64,000 bases of DNA, from assembly GCA_905221605.1 (NCBI GenBank), contig CAJNDS010000058.1:196501-260500 (forward strand). Direction: 5' to 3'. Position 1 is the first letter of the stretch; each line of letters begins with the position of its first letter. Below, piece after piece: positions 21,900 to 32,772 of this stretch. The position numbers and the translations under genes are program-made. Below the pieces are notes generated by a model. That model ran no database searches, was not told where the DNA came from, and saw only the letters and a program-made list of their open reading frames with translations. Source of the DNA: Symbiodinium natans. Its lineage: Eukaryota > Sar > Dinophyceae > Suessiales > Symbiodiniaceae.

Positions 21900-24050
21900 G
21901 CTCGGTATTCTGCAGACTCACAAAGTGCCACGACACACGCATCGCAAGTCTCACCGTCACTGAGTCTGATTCAACGCCCACAAGCGACGACGGTTCTGCA
22001 CTTGGTGAAGAGGGTCCGCACGGACTGTGGCAGGCACGATTTCGCCGGCAAGAATAAAGCTGAGTACGATCCAAGGCGGCGTCAAAGCGCAAAGCTCGTG
22101 AGGTCCAATATTCCACGAGGCAGGAACGCGTGTCCCTGCCAATTTTGCTCGACACTAAACGCCTAAACATGCACGGGGCATACGGGACTTTTAGATAGCA
22201 GGCACGTGATTGTGCACGCGACCTATACGAAAGCTTGATGCTGCAATATATTGCACATGCATTGGGCGAGAGCACGATGCGGACCACAACGACCCCCGGT
22301 GCACGCCGTGCAGACACGGCAAACAAGGCGTATAGCGAATCTGAGAACCCCAAAGCGTGTCTGCACGCAATCCGCACAGTCTGGTGAAAGATCTTCAAGT
22401 CTAAACCATTTCCTCTTTCAATATCACTGTGCTACTTCGATGCGATTCCTTTTCGCTGCCCCCCCCCCACTGATAACGAGAGACCTCGTATAATCAATCG
22501 CATGCAGCGCCGGAGGGGCGGAAGGGCCAAGAGCTGTCAACACCCGTTACCCCAAGCCGCATGTGCCCAACGCTGGCTTCAAGCCTGCCTGAGTGAACTG
22601 ACCCTTCGCCAGATTCTCCAACGCACCATTGAAAACGCCCGTGAAGGCCTGAAAGCGGCGCTTCCTGAGCGGGGAGAAGAGGCCATGATGAGGACCCAGA
22701 GACGAAAAGCAAATTGGAGGTTTGAAGGGCCCCACAAAAAAGTACACAAAAAGAGTATTTGAAACAAAAATTGCCACATAGAGCTTTTGTGTTTGTTCCT
22801 CTCCTCTGCTCGAAGCGGAGCCTGTGCTTCTCGAAGAGAGAGAAAGAGTTCAACGTCTCTGAGAGCTGGAGGAAGAAGAAGGAAGAAGGAAAGGGGGAAA
22901 GCTTCAAAAGCCGCGAAACGCACAACCCGAGGTACCCGTCTCCCAACACCCAAAGCTTTCAGTCCCAATGCCCAACACCCAACAGCCCACATCTGAAGTT
23001 TGATTCTCTATCTGAGGCGGCCTAAGCTTACATCATGGAATACGAGGCTAAAGACCTTGTTTGGAACTACCAACAAGCCAATGCTTGAAGTAAAACAGGG
23101 AAACTTTCGATCGACAGGTAAGCGGGGGGTTTATTAAAAGACAAAAACCCATGGTCATTTTGGCTCGTTGTCTCACTCTCGGATGTTTCTTTGGAAGTAG
23201 GCTCCCTTCCCATCAAGGGCAAGCCACAGGCTTGCTTTGTTCGTGTTGAGGAGGTGATTGCTCGTCAGCAACTTTCCCTGCTTTTCCTGTCTCACTTGTG
23301 CAGCATCAGTTCACACGCAGTCTGCAACGTCTACCTGCTGCTACTTCGCAGGAGATGCGTAAGATACACAGAGCTCGTAAGATACACAACATCTGATTTC
23401 CAGCATCTCGGCAGTCCTAGCATAAACTGCAGGCAACATGAGATTGGGGCCACAGAAACTAGACAATGTTTTTCCGTCGTGCGCAAGGGCAAAGCCCGCA
23501 GTCCCAATCGCGCACACAGCCTGTAAACAAGAAGTAAAGAAGTACTGTGGGCCTTATTCGGAAGGGGGAGACCTGAATGCCCCCCCCCCCAATTAGGGTG
23601 GACGGGGCGGGGGGGCAAGAAGGCAGGAGACACTCTTTTCGGTGGGGCGCAGGCGGGGGGGGGGGGGGGCTTTAACTATTGATTCATCAACAAGGAACGG
23701 CCTCGAGTGACCCGTCGAAAAAATAAGGAGCTAGTTTTCATGACGGTTTCGCAAAGACAGCAAGTAGTGGGCAGCATGAGCAGTTGTAAAGCAATGATGG
23801 GCCCTGATCTGTTCGTAGATCTCCGATCAACCTTGAAGAGTTTTGCAAACAATATTGGACAATTGTAAGTTATGCTGTACCAGTCGGCCGAACGGCATCA
23901 TCATAAATCCTGGTACCTCTTTGTCTCTTTCTTAGTGGAGAGAACAGCGTGCAGCCATCTCTGTTCTCAGGTACCCCAACTCTCTGACGTCGCTGCTCTT
24001 GATTGTCGTGTTTCGAGAGGTGGGAAGATGTTGACACGTTCCAATGTGGG
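21900..24050. other. No convincing gene
   Basis: About 2.1 kb with overlapping short ORFs only. Poly-C/poly-G tracts lie near 22457, 23580 and 23657. A spliced-leader-like core lies at 23155-23165 (see findings). Confidence 0.35.
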
Positions 24051-24052
24051 AA

Positions 24053-26150
24053 TCACTGTGCGATTTGATCCCCGACCAGGGTGTAGAATGTGCAGATGAG
24101 CTGCTGAATCTTGCGCATCCGCTCAGCTTTCGATTCTTCTCGACTGCGCCTCCATTCAGTCACCACTCGTAGGAATTGTCGGGAGAGCACGGCGACCAGG
24201 AAGGACGATCCAAGGATCACCACGATGGGGCCCAGGGACTGCTCGACAAACTGCGGCCACTCCTGCGGCATGACCCCCCCTCCCCCCCCTCCCCCCCTCC
24301 CCCCCCCGCATCCATCTGGAGCAAGCTCCCATTGAAAGAGCAAAGAGGCTCCCATCAGCTCCGTTCAGACATCCCTCAAGCCATGGCGCATTGGCGCATG
24401 ACACACGCACACGTACACGCACACGCACACGCACACTTGGATACACAGGCCAAGCCTTACCCTGTGCTGTCCAATGGTCGAAAACCCCCAAGATGTGAAC
24501 AACTGTACATGGAACCCAGCGCCTCAAGGAGCAGTCCATTGTTTGGGCGCTCAATTGACGGCAACGGCTCGTCTGCAAGCTGCCGCAGTATCCTTACTCG
24601 ACGCATTTGTTTGACAAGGAACCAAGTTCCTTGGAGCCCAAAAAGGAACGATGAATGAAAGAAATTCTGCTGTGCTGAGCATCTCCGGCTTTTGCTGCAG
24701 CTTCTGCAAAACTTCGGCATCCTTATTGCCAAGAATTTCGAGCTGGTCCTTGCATGTTCACCAGAGCAAGTACTGTTCGTAGACATGGGCAAAAAGTGCA
24801 AGAGAGCAGTCCTCAATTCCAGCTTGCAGGTCACCGATCAGCTTTGACAGCACAACCTGATTCCAAGACAGGGCAAGGGGCGTAGCGTGCACTCGCAAAA
24901 GAATACTTCGCGCAACATGCATCTAACCAGGTGGTGCTCTCAGCATTTGCAGTTGCAAGCAGACCTACTGCAGCCGTCACAACAAACCTTTGCCTTCTAT
25001 GCTGTATGGCAATCTTCTGTGACTGTAAAACTGTAAAACTCCCCTGATCTCCCCTGCGACATTGAGGTTCTGCTAAGCGCACGGCATCGTCGGAGCGCTC
25101 CTCATCTGGTCTCAGGAGCCTCTCTGCGCCCGAGCGCAGAGACTCCAGCTTGGAGCCCAGCCCTGCCAGGATGGTTCCCAAGGCATTGTTGGACTCCGTA
25201 ACCTTGCGCGGCCAGGCAGAAATCTGGAAGTACACTCTGCCTTAAACTCTGCTGCATTCTTCCAAGTGGGCAACGTATCTTTCCTCTTGCAACTGACTTG
25301 CCACAAGGTCGGCATAGGTGGTGGAGTCCATCTTGAGACTCTGAGCCGGTTCTAAGTCGACATCCAATCCTTCCTCGCAGTGCTCGCGGATTGCTCGCAA
25401 CATGCAACACACACGTTCGCTCTGCTCCGTACAGTACGAACTACAAACTTTGGTTTTCGCAACGCAAGCCACTGCGCAAAACACTGTGGAAAGTTGCAAC
25501 ACCGATGGGGAGCTAACCGCGCCAAACACTGGAAGTGTCCTCAGGTTGGCCCTGGCTGACGAGCCCGGCTTTGCGTAGAAACAGCGCCCAGCAGAGGAGG
25601 ATGAAATTCAGGGACCAGCCCAAGGCGCCCGTCCATCGCCAGAATTGACGCCTTGGAGTCTTGAAATGCAAGGTACTTTCATGAAGACTTTAGAATGAGC
25701 TTCTGAGAAAGCAATGGAGTTGCAAGCATGCTTGCGCATTGAACTGCCTTAATGGAATCTAACATGCATCCAGAATGCTCACGCATGAAGCCATCGGTTC
25801 TGGCAGGCACTTTCTCTTCTTTCTCCTCCGTTTCCTCTTCGAGTATGTCCGAGATACGCAGCGTTTCACTCTCGTTGACTTTTGCCTCCAAGGTAATGAC
25901 TGGCATCAGCAGCTGTACTTTACAGTAGTCTCAGTAGTCAGCGATGTTCGGAGTGACCAAGGTACTTTCGAAATAACTTTGTATTGCGCTGAGACCGACA
26001 TGTGGCCTGGAGGTATGGTGGCGGTGGGGGCCAGGCCGTCCGGTCGAAGAAATCCGAGTGCACCTTGCCCTCTATGTCTGTACTCCCAATGCTCGGTGTC
26101 TTCCGTTGAAGAAGCCGTTTGAAGCCTCGCAGGAACTGAAGCGGTCTTCT
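24053..26150 (-). CDS. Multi-exon gene(s) for a putative membrane protein
   Basis: Ordered minus-strand exon candidates: about 26149-26007 (RPLQFLRGFKRLLQRK ... FDRTAWPPPPPYLQ, GC donor), about 25900-25775 (VITLEAKVNESETLRIS, acidic EEETEEKEEK), about 25665-25550 (RRQFWRWTGALGWSLN then a hydrophobic FILLCWALFL), about 25430-25250 (RVCCMLRAIREHCEEG ... LVASQLQEERYVAHLEE), about 25205-25080 (VTESNNALGTILAGLGS, KLESLRSGAERLLRPDE), about 24866-24774 (VVLSKLIGDLQAGIEDC), about 24753-24640 (DQLEILGNKDAEVLQK) and about 24275-24060 (MPQEWPQFVEQSLGP, hydrophobic IVVILGSSFLVAVL, then a basic helix). Two membrane segments are visible. The set may be one gene or two; phases were not all checked and no family is recognised. 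Confidence 0.45.
24276..24308. repeat. C-rich tract
   Basis: CCCCCCTCC-type run (G-rich on the coding minus strand) immediately 5' of the last exon candidate of the preceding gene; could act as part of an intron or untranslated region. Confidence 0.8.
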
Positions 26151-27299
26151 ATTCCGCACGTGATGCAACGATGTGGAGAGCTGTTTGACGAATTCTAGAG
26201 TACCGATGTATCCTTAGCTCACCAGGTCACCTTTGAACGTGAACCTGTCCACGCTGCGAATCAAGCCTAAAGTCGGGCTGCGACATTCCAGCGTTTCTTG
26301 GCGTGCAGGCCTTGCTTTGCATGTATTTTCCCAGGGTTTGCTACGTCTTCTCACGCGTGACCAAAAGCAAGACAAGTACGTGCATTAAAACAATGCTGCC
26401 GGCATGGACTACAACCACGCCGTTTCCCTGTCACAGACACACGCAGGGTATATGAACAGCCTTTGGACATCTAGACATCTAGTAGGAGCTGTGCAGGTCT
26501 GTCGATGTCTTAGCGCGATGCTCCGCACAGACACTGATCCCGAGGTTAGCCGGTTAGCCATGGGGCATCAAAGACAAGAAAGCCAGCTACTGTGTGCAGA
26601 AAGGTCTGATCGAAGAACATCCCTCATGAAGACAAAGTCGTGCACTCCCCAAAGCAAATCCTCCAAATCGGTGTCTGCACGCTTTACACTGACAAAGCTT
26701 GAAAGGAGGCCTTGTCGGAGACCATTGCATGCCACACTCCCCTGGCGATGAGACCAAACACCTTCACTCAGCATTGGGGTTGTCAAGCATAGGGCATCTG
26801 GCAGACTGCGTCTGTTCTGCGCGCGCACACCTTCTCAAGACTTCCCTCTTCCAGACACTTCACCGACTTGGACGTATGAATTTCGACGACATCGACGGCA
26901 TGCTGGCCTCTGAAGTTGCATCCCCTGCGATACACAAGAAGGACGTTTCTGTCTTAACTGCGTCTTCGTGATGGGTGATCCAAGAGCCCCCACCTGCTCC
27001 ATCGATGCACGCCTGACATCGGCCTGAGGTTGGATCAACTTGGATCAACTTCCACGCGTGTTGCATCATCAGGCAGATTGTAGAGATGCATTCAACTCGT
27101 GGAATGGGCGCACCTGTACGGCATGCGCGGGAGCTGCGAAAGCTGCACAACCCCGGCAGCCTTGCCCTGGCCAGCGGAAAGATGCAAACCGCAAGTGATT
27201 GCAAGGGTCATGATATCGAGGAATTGGAGATGGCCCAGATCCTGGAAGATCAGCACACCACCCAGCGCCCCCGCAACCTCAGACAGACTTGGACTGGTA

Positions 27300-27386
27300 C
27301 CTGTGCAACGCAGTGCAACGCAGTGCAACGCAGTGCAACGCAGTGCAACGCAGTGCAACGCAGTGCAACGCAGTGCAACGCAGTGC
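27300..27386. repeat. 10-bp minisatellite (GTGCAACGCA)n
   Basis: Eight near-identical tandem copies of a 10-bp unit. The flanks carry weak ORFs on both strands (minus: VAGALGGVLIFQDLGHL; plus: HDIEELEMAQILEDQ) whose strand I cannot decide. Confidence 0.95.
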
Positions 27387-27779
27387 TTCACAGAGATGCT
27401 TGTGCGCTTGGTGCCATGGCCCGCCGCGTGTGAAGGCGGCGTCTGTGGTGGCCCATAGGAACTTCCGGCATGATGCAGGCATGCCATCACTGCGCTCTGC
27501 GCATGCAGGTGTACGAAGAACACTGCTCAGCTCTGAAGAACAGTGTCTGTATATGCTTGTGTTGGAATCGAGACATGACTCGAGCACGAGGCCAAGCATA
27601 GTCAGACCACGTAACCATGGGACATGGTTAACTTGGGTCAGGTGTCTGCAGCAAGCTACTTAGGCCGTGCATGTTGGTGTGCATTTCGCAGAGCAGCCAG
27701 AGACATCGCCACAGGGGCACTGAAGTGTGAAGGGCTGCCATCCAAACAACATCAGCTGCGGGAGGTGATACCCTTCGCA

Positions 27780-27914
27780 GACCACCCTCCAAGTAAAGTC
27801 GGCGGTAATCTGCAAAAGGCATGCCTCGCGAAGAGACAGCATGACAACATTGAGCCTAGCAACCTGAAGCCCTGCAATGCTCTCAAGCCGCGCCTCTTTC
27901 TGGAGCTTCAACAT
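27780..27914 (-). CDS. Weak exon candidate
   Basis: After GAAG the minus strand reads LQKEARLESIAGLQVAR, then LNVVMLSLREACLLQ. Leucine-rich helical composition and strand agree with neighbours, but no family or adjoining exon is recognised. Confidence 0.25.
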
Positions 27915-28096
27915 CAGGATTCACGGCGATGAGGAGTTGCTGGCAAGGAAGCACATATGTAGAATCCAATGAACCTCCCCCCCCCCCCAACCCCATCGAA
28001 AGGAAGGTCCTGGATTCTCAAATCATTCTGGGCTTTGAAGGCTGCAGGAACCATGAGACCCTCAGCGCACAGGATTTTCGAAAGAACCACATGCAT

Positions 28097-28170
28097 TCAC
28101 ACACACACACACACACACACAGAGACGCACGCATATGCATATATATATATATATATGTATATACACATAT
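28097..28170. repeat. (CA)n followed by (AT)n microsatellites
   Basis: About 13 CA units, then ATAT/ATAC units. The surrounding 27.9-29.8 kb is AT-richer than the rest and without recognisable exons; further TA/CATA tracts lie at 29412-29445, 29470-29500 and 29610-29645. Confidence 0.9.
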
Positions 28171-29847
28171 ATCCTAACACCCCCCCCCACCGCCAATATG
28201 AACACAACATGTGCTTTCCTTACATGTCGCCGCCGGAGACTGTGGTGGCGCAGAGGCGTGGTCACCAAAAACCGAAAAAGCCTGTAGCAAAAGAAAATAG
28301 ACACCAAAAACAACTACGAAAGAACAACAAACGAACGAAACCACAAGTACTCCAAAGCTGATAGTAGTCTCCAACTGTTTCGGAGGTGAATTCGGTTTAC
28401 ATGGCTGGTTTCGTTGCTTTGAGTTTTGTCCGTTTGAAGCACGAGGAGACCATGGTCTTCGATTTTTGTTCCGTGGTTCTCCGATGTTCTGGGCACGAGG
28501 CCTCCATGGTCTCCAATTTGCTTTTGGCTAGTCGGTTTGAGCAAACTAGACCCTAGCCATGAGGAGGCGGAGTAGTCTATCTAATGCCGAATTGCAGCCA
28601 AACAAGACATGTAGTCTCTACCATTTATACAAGTCTGCCCTCTCCATTTAAGTGCACTGACTGAAATTACCCATGTTAATAGCTAGGAAGCAGTGGCAAA
28701 GCTTCTCCTCATTGTACAAGTCTGCCCCTCTGATTAATAGCAAAGTGAGCAGGAAAGCTGATCCGCCCAAGGGCTGATAGTCTACCCCTCAGATGAGCAA
28801 CACAGTGGTTTCGTATGGCAATGATCTTGTATCGTTGGAGTTATAGAGGAGAGCCAACTCCCGTCTATAAATACAACTGCTGCCTAGGACTTTCCAGCTT
28901 GGACCGTTGAGTAGACTAAACAAACTAGCCCCAGATTATCAGGAAGAATGAAAATCTAGCTCCAGCCAGCTGCAGTAACAACAAACCCATATTATATGAG
29001 GCGGCCCCTCAGAATGATAACAGCAGAGGCCACTCCTACGACTCTAGCTCGCTAAAATTTCTGCAACCCTTGAATCAATTGGTCTGACTTGGGGTCGACT
29101 GTACGACATGAACTGATTATCTTGTCCTTTCGCCATTTCAATAAGCGAAGACGTTATGTAACCAAAGAATTTGTTCAATTTGGCTCTTAATTGCAACCGT
29201 CTCACCCTTGCATGCAACGATCGTCTCTGCAATGTATTGGCATATGAGTGGGCTACACTATGTAGGAGCCAGATAAGATTCCTTCACACATAGTTTGAAC
29301 TGGGTCATGTGGGAATGCTGTCGCGGAGACACAGAGGTATATGGCAAAGCCACGGAGAAGGGGTGTACTAGCGGCCTCAGGGCGGGAAGGGAAAGCCCAC
29401 CCTGGACCACAGATACATATATATATATATACATATACATATACAGATGCATACGTACATGTAGACTCTACACACATATATATATATATATATGTATATG
29501 TGTGTGGAGAGAAACAGATATTGATTTGTCGGCTATTGATGTTTACTTGTTAATATTCATCTATTTTCATGTGCAGAATCAGAATGTTGATGTGTATAAC
29601 ATATGTATAAGTACCATACATACATACATATATATATATATATGTATCTCTCTATCTACGAATACAAGGCATATGTGTCTTCATAGTTGTAGAGATCTGT
29701 TTTCTTTTAACTCCATAAATTTATTGTTTTCATGTGTACTAAAAACAAAAAGTGGTGCTCGCGAAGTTCTTCAAGCCTGCAAAACACCAACCCGCCGCAT
29801 AATGAGATGCAGCTCAGCTTGCGCAAGATTCGTGATCATCCTCTGGC

Positions 29848-30025
29848 CTTAAGCTGATCGGTGTTGTACATTGCCTCGCCGCCCTCGGTGCTGACTTGAA
29901 GCTCGTTGAACTCCTGAGGCGAAAGCGCGCACATTATCTCTCCGGGTTACGGCCCTTGCGTGTCAGTCTCAGCGCGCCTTCAAGTTCAGAATGCCATCCT
30001 TGTCGACGTCGAACTTCTCAAAAAT
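29848..30025 (-). CDS. EF-hand calcium-binding protein, two exons
   Basis: Exon 30025-29978 (after GCTAG) reads IFEKFDVDKDGILNLK and ends at an AAG|GC donor. Exon 29913-29848 follows a CCTCAG|G acceptor with EFNELQVSTEGGEAMYN and ends AAG|GC. Joined in phase 0 they make a complete EF-hand: 12-residue loop with D at 1, 3 and 5, G at 6, L at 8 and E at 12, followed by an F-containing helix. The intron between is 64 nt. An EF-hand implies Ca2+ binding; the rest of the protein (upstream above 30.05 kb, downstream below 29.84 kb) was not recognised, so the specific family (calmodulin-like, kinase-linked or other) is open. Confidence 0.65.
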
Positions 30026-30099
30026 CTAGCATGAAAACACGCTGCTGAATCACAAGTACGCTCAGTGGTTGCCTCATGGTAGTCTGTGCCACAAGCCAC

Positions 30100-30120
30100 A
30101 AGCCACAAGCCACAACACAC
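30100..30120. repeat. Short 8-bp tandem repeat (CACAAGCC)
   Basis: Three to four copies between coding-poor flanks just upstream of the EF-hand exons. Confidence 0.8.
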
Positions 30121-30714
30121 AGCTCTCGGCAGTGTGAGACACCTTTCTGGTCACATCGCTGTCCTCCTTAAAGATGCTTTGACTTCATATCCAGAGTCTT
30201 TGAGCCGGTGGAGTTCACTCCTTTCAGTGCGCTTCGCCCTCAAGCTGCTGAACGCTTCAACATGCCCCAAGAAGGCACAAAAAGGCATTCGGAGCACACT
30301 GCGAGTGCCAAAGTGGCTTGAAAACCCGCGATCATCTGCGCCAGTGCGGTACCAAGCCACACCAGTCCCAGCTCGGAGCTCGGACAACGAGACATCTTGG
30401 ACATCTAGCACCCACTTCTGCTAGCCGGCTCACATCTTGTCCTAAGTTGTCCTAGTCATTTCTAATCTCTTGTTTGGCCGTCCAACAGGTGTGGGTGAGA
30501 CACGAGGCAAAAAGGAAGGTATGTTTGGAAATCCCATGCTGCCCACAAACCAGGGCCTGTCAGTCCAAATGCCTAAGGCGGTCAGGGTGTGAAGACAATT
30601 CTTTGCTTCGAATAAATGCTTCTAAACATGCTAGCGACTTGCACAGGCACCTCAAGCCTTTGCCGGGAGCACTACGAACACAGGAAAACTGGGAGGGTGG
30701 GGATATTCTGCAAA

Positions 30715-32772
30715 AGCGCTTTTTGTACTTCACACGCTGCCGCGGGCCAGCATGCCCGAAGAAGTATACTAAGCCAATCTCATGGTTCTGCGTGCTTGGA
30801 GGAGTCACGCTTCCCTAGACAGCCATCTTTCAGTACCGGAATAACAACTTTGCTCAAACAATCTTGTTAACTTCCGAGACGTCTACTCAACCCTTTATAT
30901 GCCCAACCCTATATACACCTTAGAGCTACTGGCACTTGAGGAAGAGAAGGCTGCCTTTAAGGGATCAGAAGGTCTTGTCAAAGCTCTCACGTCTGTCACT
31001 TCGCCCCGAAGGGCATCTCCTGAAGCGATCAAGAAAATGATGCTCGGTCTTCTCGGTACTCAAGCAGGCGCACATCTTGCAATTCAAGGAGTCACTTGGT
31101 CCTGGATACAACAGTCAATCTGTCCTCAAGGAGGCTCCTGTCCTGCATTCCACATGCAAACTGGAGACTCTTGGCAAAGAAGCCGGACCTATCCATCTGT
31201 CTGCACTCCAAGGTCTCCAAGGTCCTGGTTCTGTCCGTCTCTACCTGGAAAGCCCGAAGAGAGCATCACACGGCTCAGAAAAGCCAACTCGGGACACTGA
31301 ACAGAAGCCAACTGTACATCACAAGCTGTCTCTACTGGTGCAATCCAAATCACTTGGCTTGTTCGAGGACACGCATTGCTTCATCCACCTACACGACAGT
31401 GAGAATGTCTTCGAAAGAACACGTCTCTATATCTTGGGCTGCAACACAGCCACAGCGCCTGCCTTCGCCTTGAGCTGGGGCGGGCTGTCCAACAGGATCA
31501 ACAACTCAGAGTTGTCCATCTCGAGCATCATGCCTGCTGACGAGAAGGATCGCTTAAAGCTGATCGCAAATATTCGCAAACCCTCCGGTTTCCTCTCCGG
31601 ATCCCGCCGGTCCTGTGATCTTGCCCGCCAGCTCGGGCTGGAACTTGGAGATGGCCGGGAAAAGCCGCTCACCGATCATTTGTTTCTGCACCTGAGCTTC
31701 GAATCTTGGATAGCATCAGCACGTGCAGCAAAAGCTCTCGAAGATGCGAACTCATACTCCTACTCTTCCGAGTCCAAAAGAAAGCGCAACAGCTTGGCGC
31801 TCTCAGCCTCCAAGCCTCCACAGAGAATGAAGGTCCCGGCACGGACCCAAAAGTCACGACCCGTGCATGAGAAGGTCGCACTGGAAGACGCAAGGCTACA
31901 GGATCTTGAGTCTTGAGCCTTGAGGCCTCCAGGAAAAGTCTCAAGGAGATTATGAGGATTTCGCAGTGGCGCTTTCACGTCGCCACATGTGTCGCGCTCA
32001 TCGCTGGTCTTCGGATCCGAGAGGCACCCTCCACCCCGACTCAGGGAAGTGTCCATTCCACTGTCAAGGTTAATAGCAACCCTTGCTTAGGGTGCCAGCA
32101 TCTTTTAGCGATCAGGGTGCTCTCGCCACAACCAGACTGGGCGTAGCACAAACCAAAGTCCCATCACTGTGGCGGAAACAAGCTTCTACTTTTCTGGCTT
32201 GTCGCGCTTCTTTGCCAACGTCATCGAGAAAACGAGGGTTCGGCTGCCCAGAGAGCTTTCTGGGTTCGGGCACCAGATACGACAGCATTCAATCTTTCAA
32301 TCTACGAAGAATTTTACGAACATCCTTACGGTGCTTTCAGCGTGAGCTCAGACCCTGAAAAGCTGCGAAAATGCCCAGGCATCTGCCGTCACGACTTGGA
32401 GACGTTGACACGCTGTGCTCGGGCCAATTAAGATGGTTCTTGCTGGGGTGCGTAGTCCTTCGACGCTCAGCAAGATGACGACTTGTGATTGCTTTTTGGT
32501 AGGGTGATCCAACCTTCCCCGTGCGCTGCAGGCTACGAGTGCACTTGTTCATAGTGCTTGCCCTGTAAATACGTTTGTGAGCCCGTCTTCTCCGCGGTGG
32601 TTCTGCGCATGCGCTTTGCTCGGACTCTTCCTCTCAGACTGTGCTTGGCTAAGGCAAGTGCTGGTGGCGGAGCCGCAGCAAGGGCTGCTGCTGTCAGTTG
32701 CTGCCCAGATCCTTTGCACGCATATGTATATGTATATATATATATACATATCTATATATATGTATATATCGT
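30715..32772. repeat. Segmental duplication, copy A (3' part of PABP gene)
   Basis: This about 2.05 kb segment recurs at about 60365-62265 in the same orientation with high similarity, including the 79-nt intron at 31534-31612, which is identical in both. It contains the last three mapped PABP exons and the downstream flank. The left end is near TTTTGTACTTCACACGCTG, the right end falls in a TATATA tract. Indels distinguish the copies (extra sequence in A at about 32250-32455). Confidence 0.9.
31427..32700 (-). CDS. PABP: PABP exons 25-27: C-terminal MLLE domain
   Basis: Exon 25 (32700-32662) reads [13 protein letters not shown]; exon 26 ends [18 protein letters not shown] + [10 protein letters not shown]; exon 27 (31533-31427) reads [17 protein letters not shown] + [18 protein letters not shown] and stops with TAG. 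The [15 protein letters not shown] signature is the PAM2-binding MLLE domain (interaction with PAM2-motif partners). The intron between 26 and 27 is 79 nt with a GA donor and an AG|G acceptor. The join of exons 25 and 26 is out of phase as drawn, so one tiny exon is probably missing from my model. Confidence 0.9.

Noticed and set aside
27303-27385. 10-bp tandem array as a CRISPR-like repeat
   Set aside because: Contiguous units without spacers; an ordinary minisatellite in a eukaryotic genome.
31077-31916. 279-codon plus-strand ORF in duplicated copy A
   Set aside because: The minus strand of the same sequence encodes the PABP MLLE exons with splice sites; in copy B the plus frame is broken by a 4-base insertion, so it is not conserved as coding.
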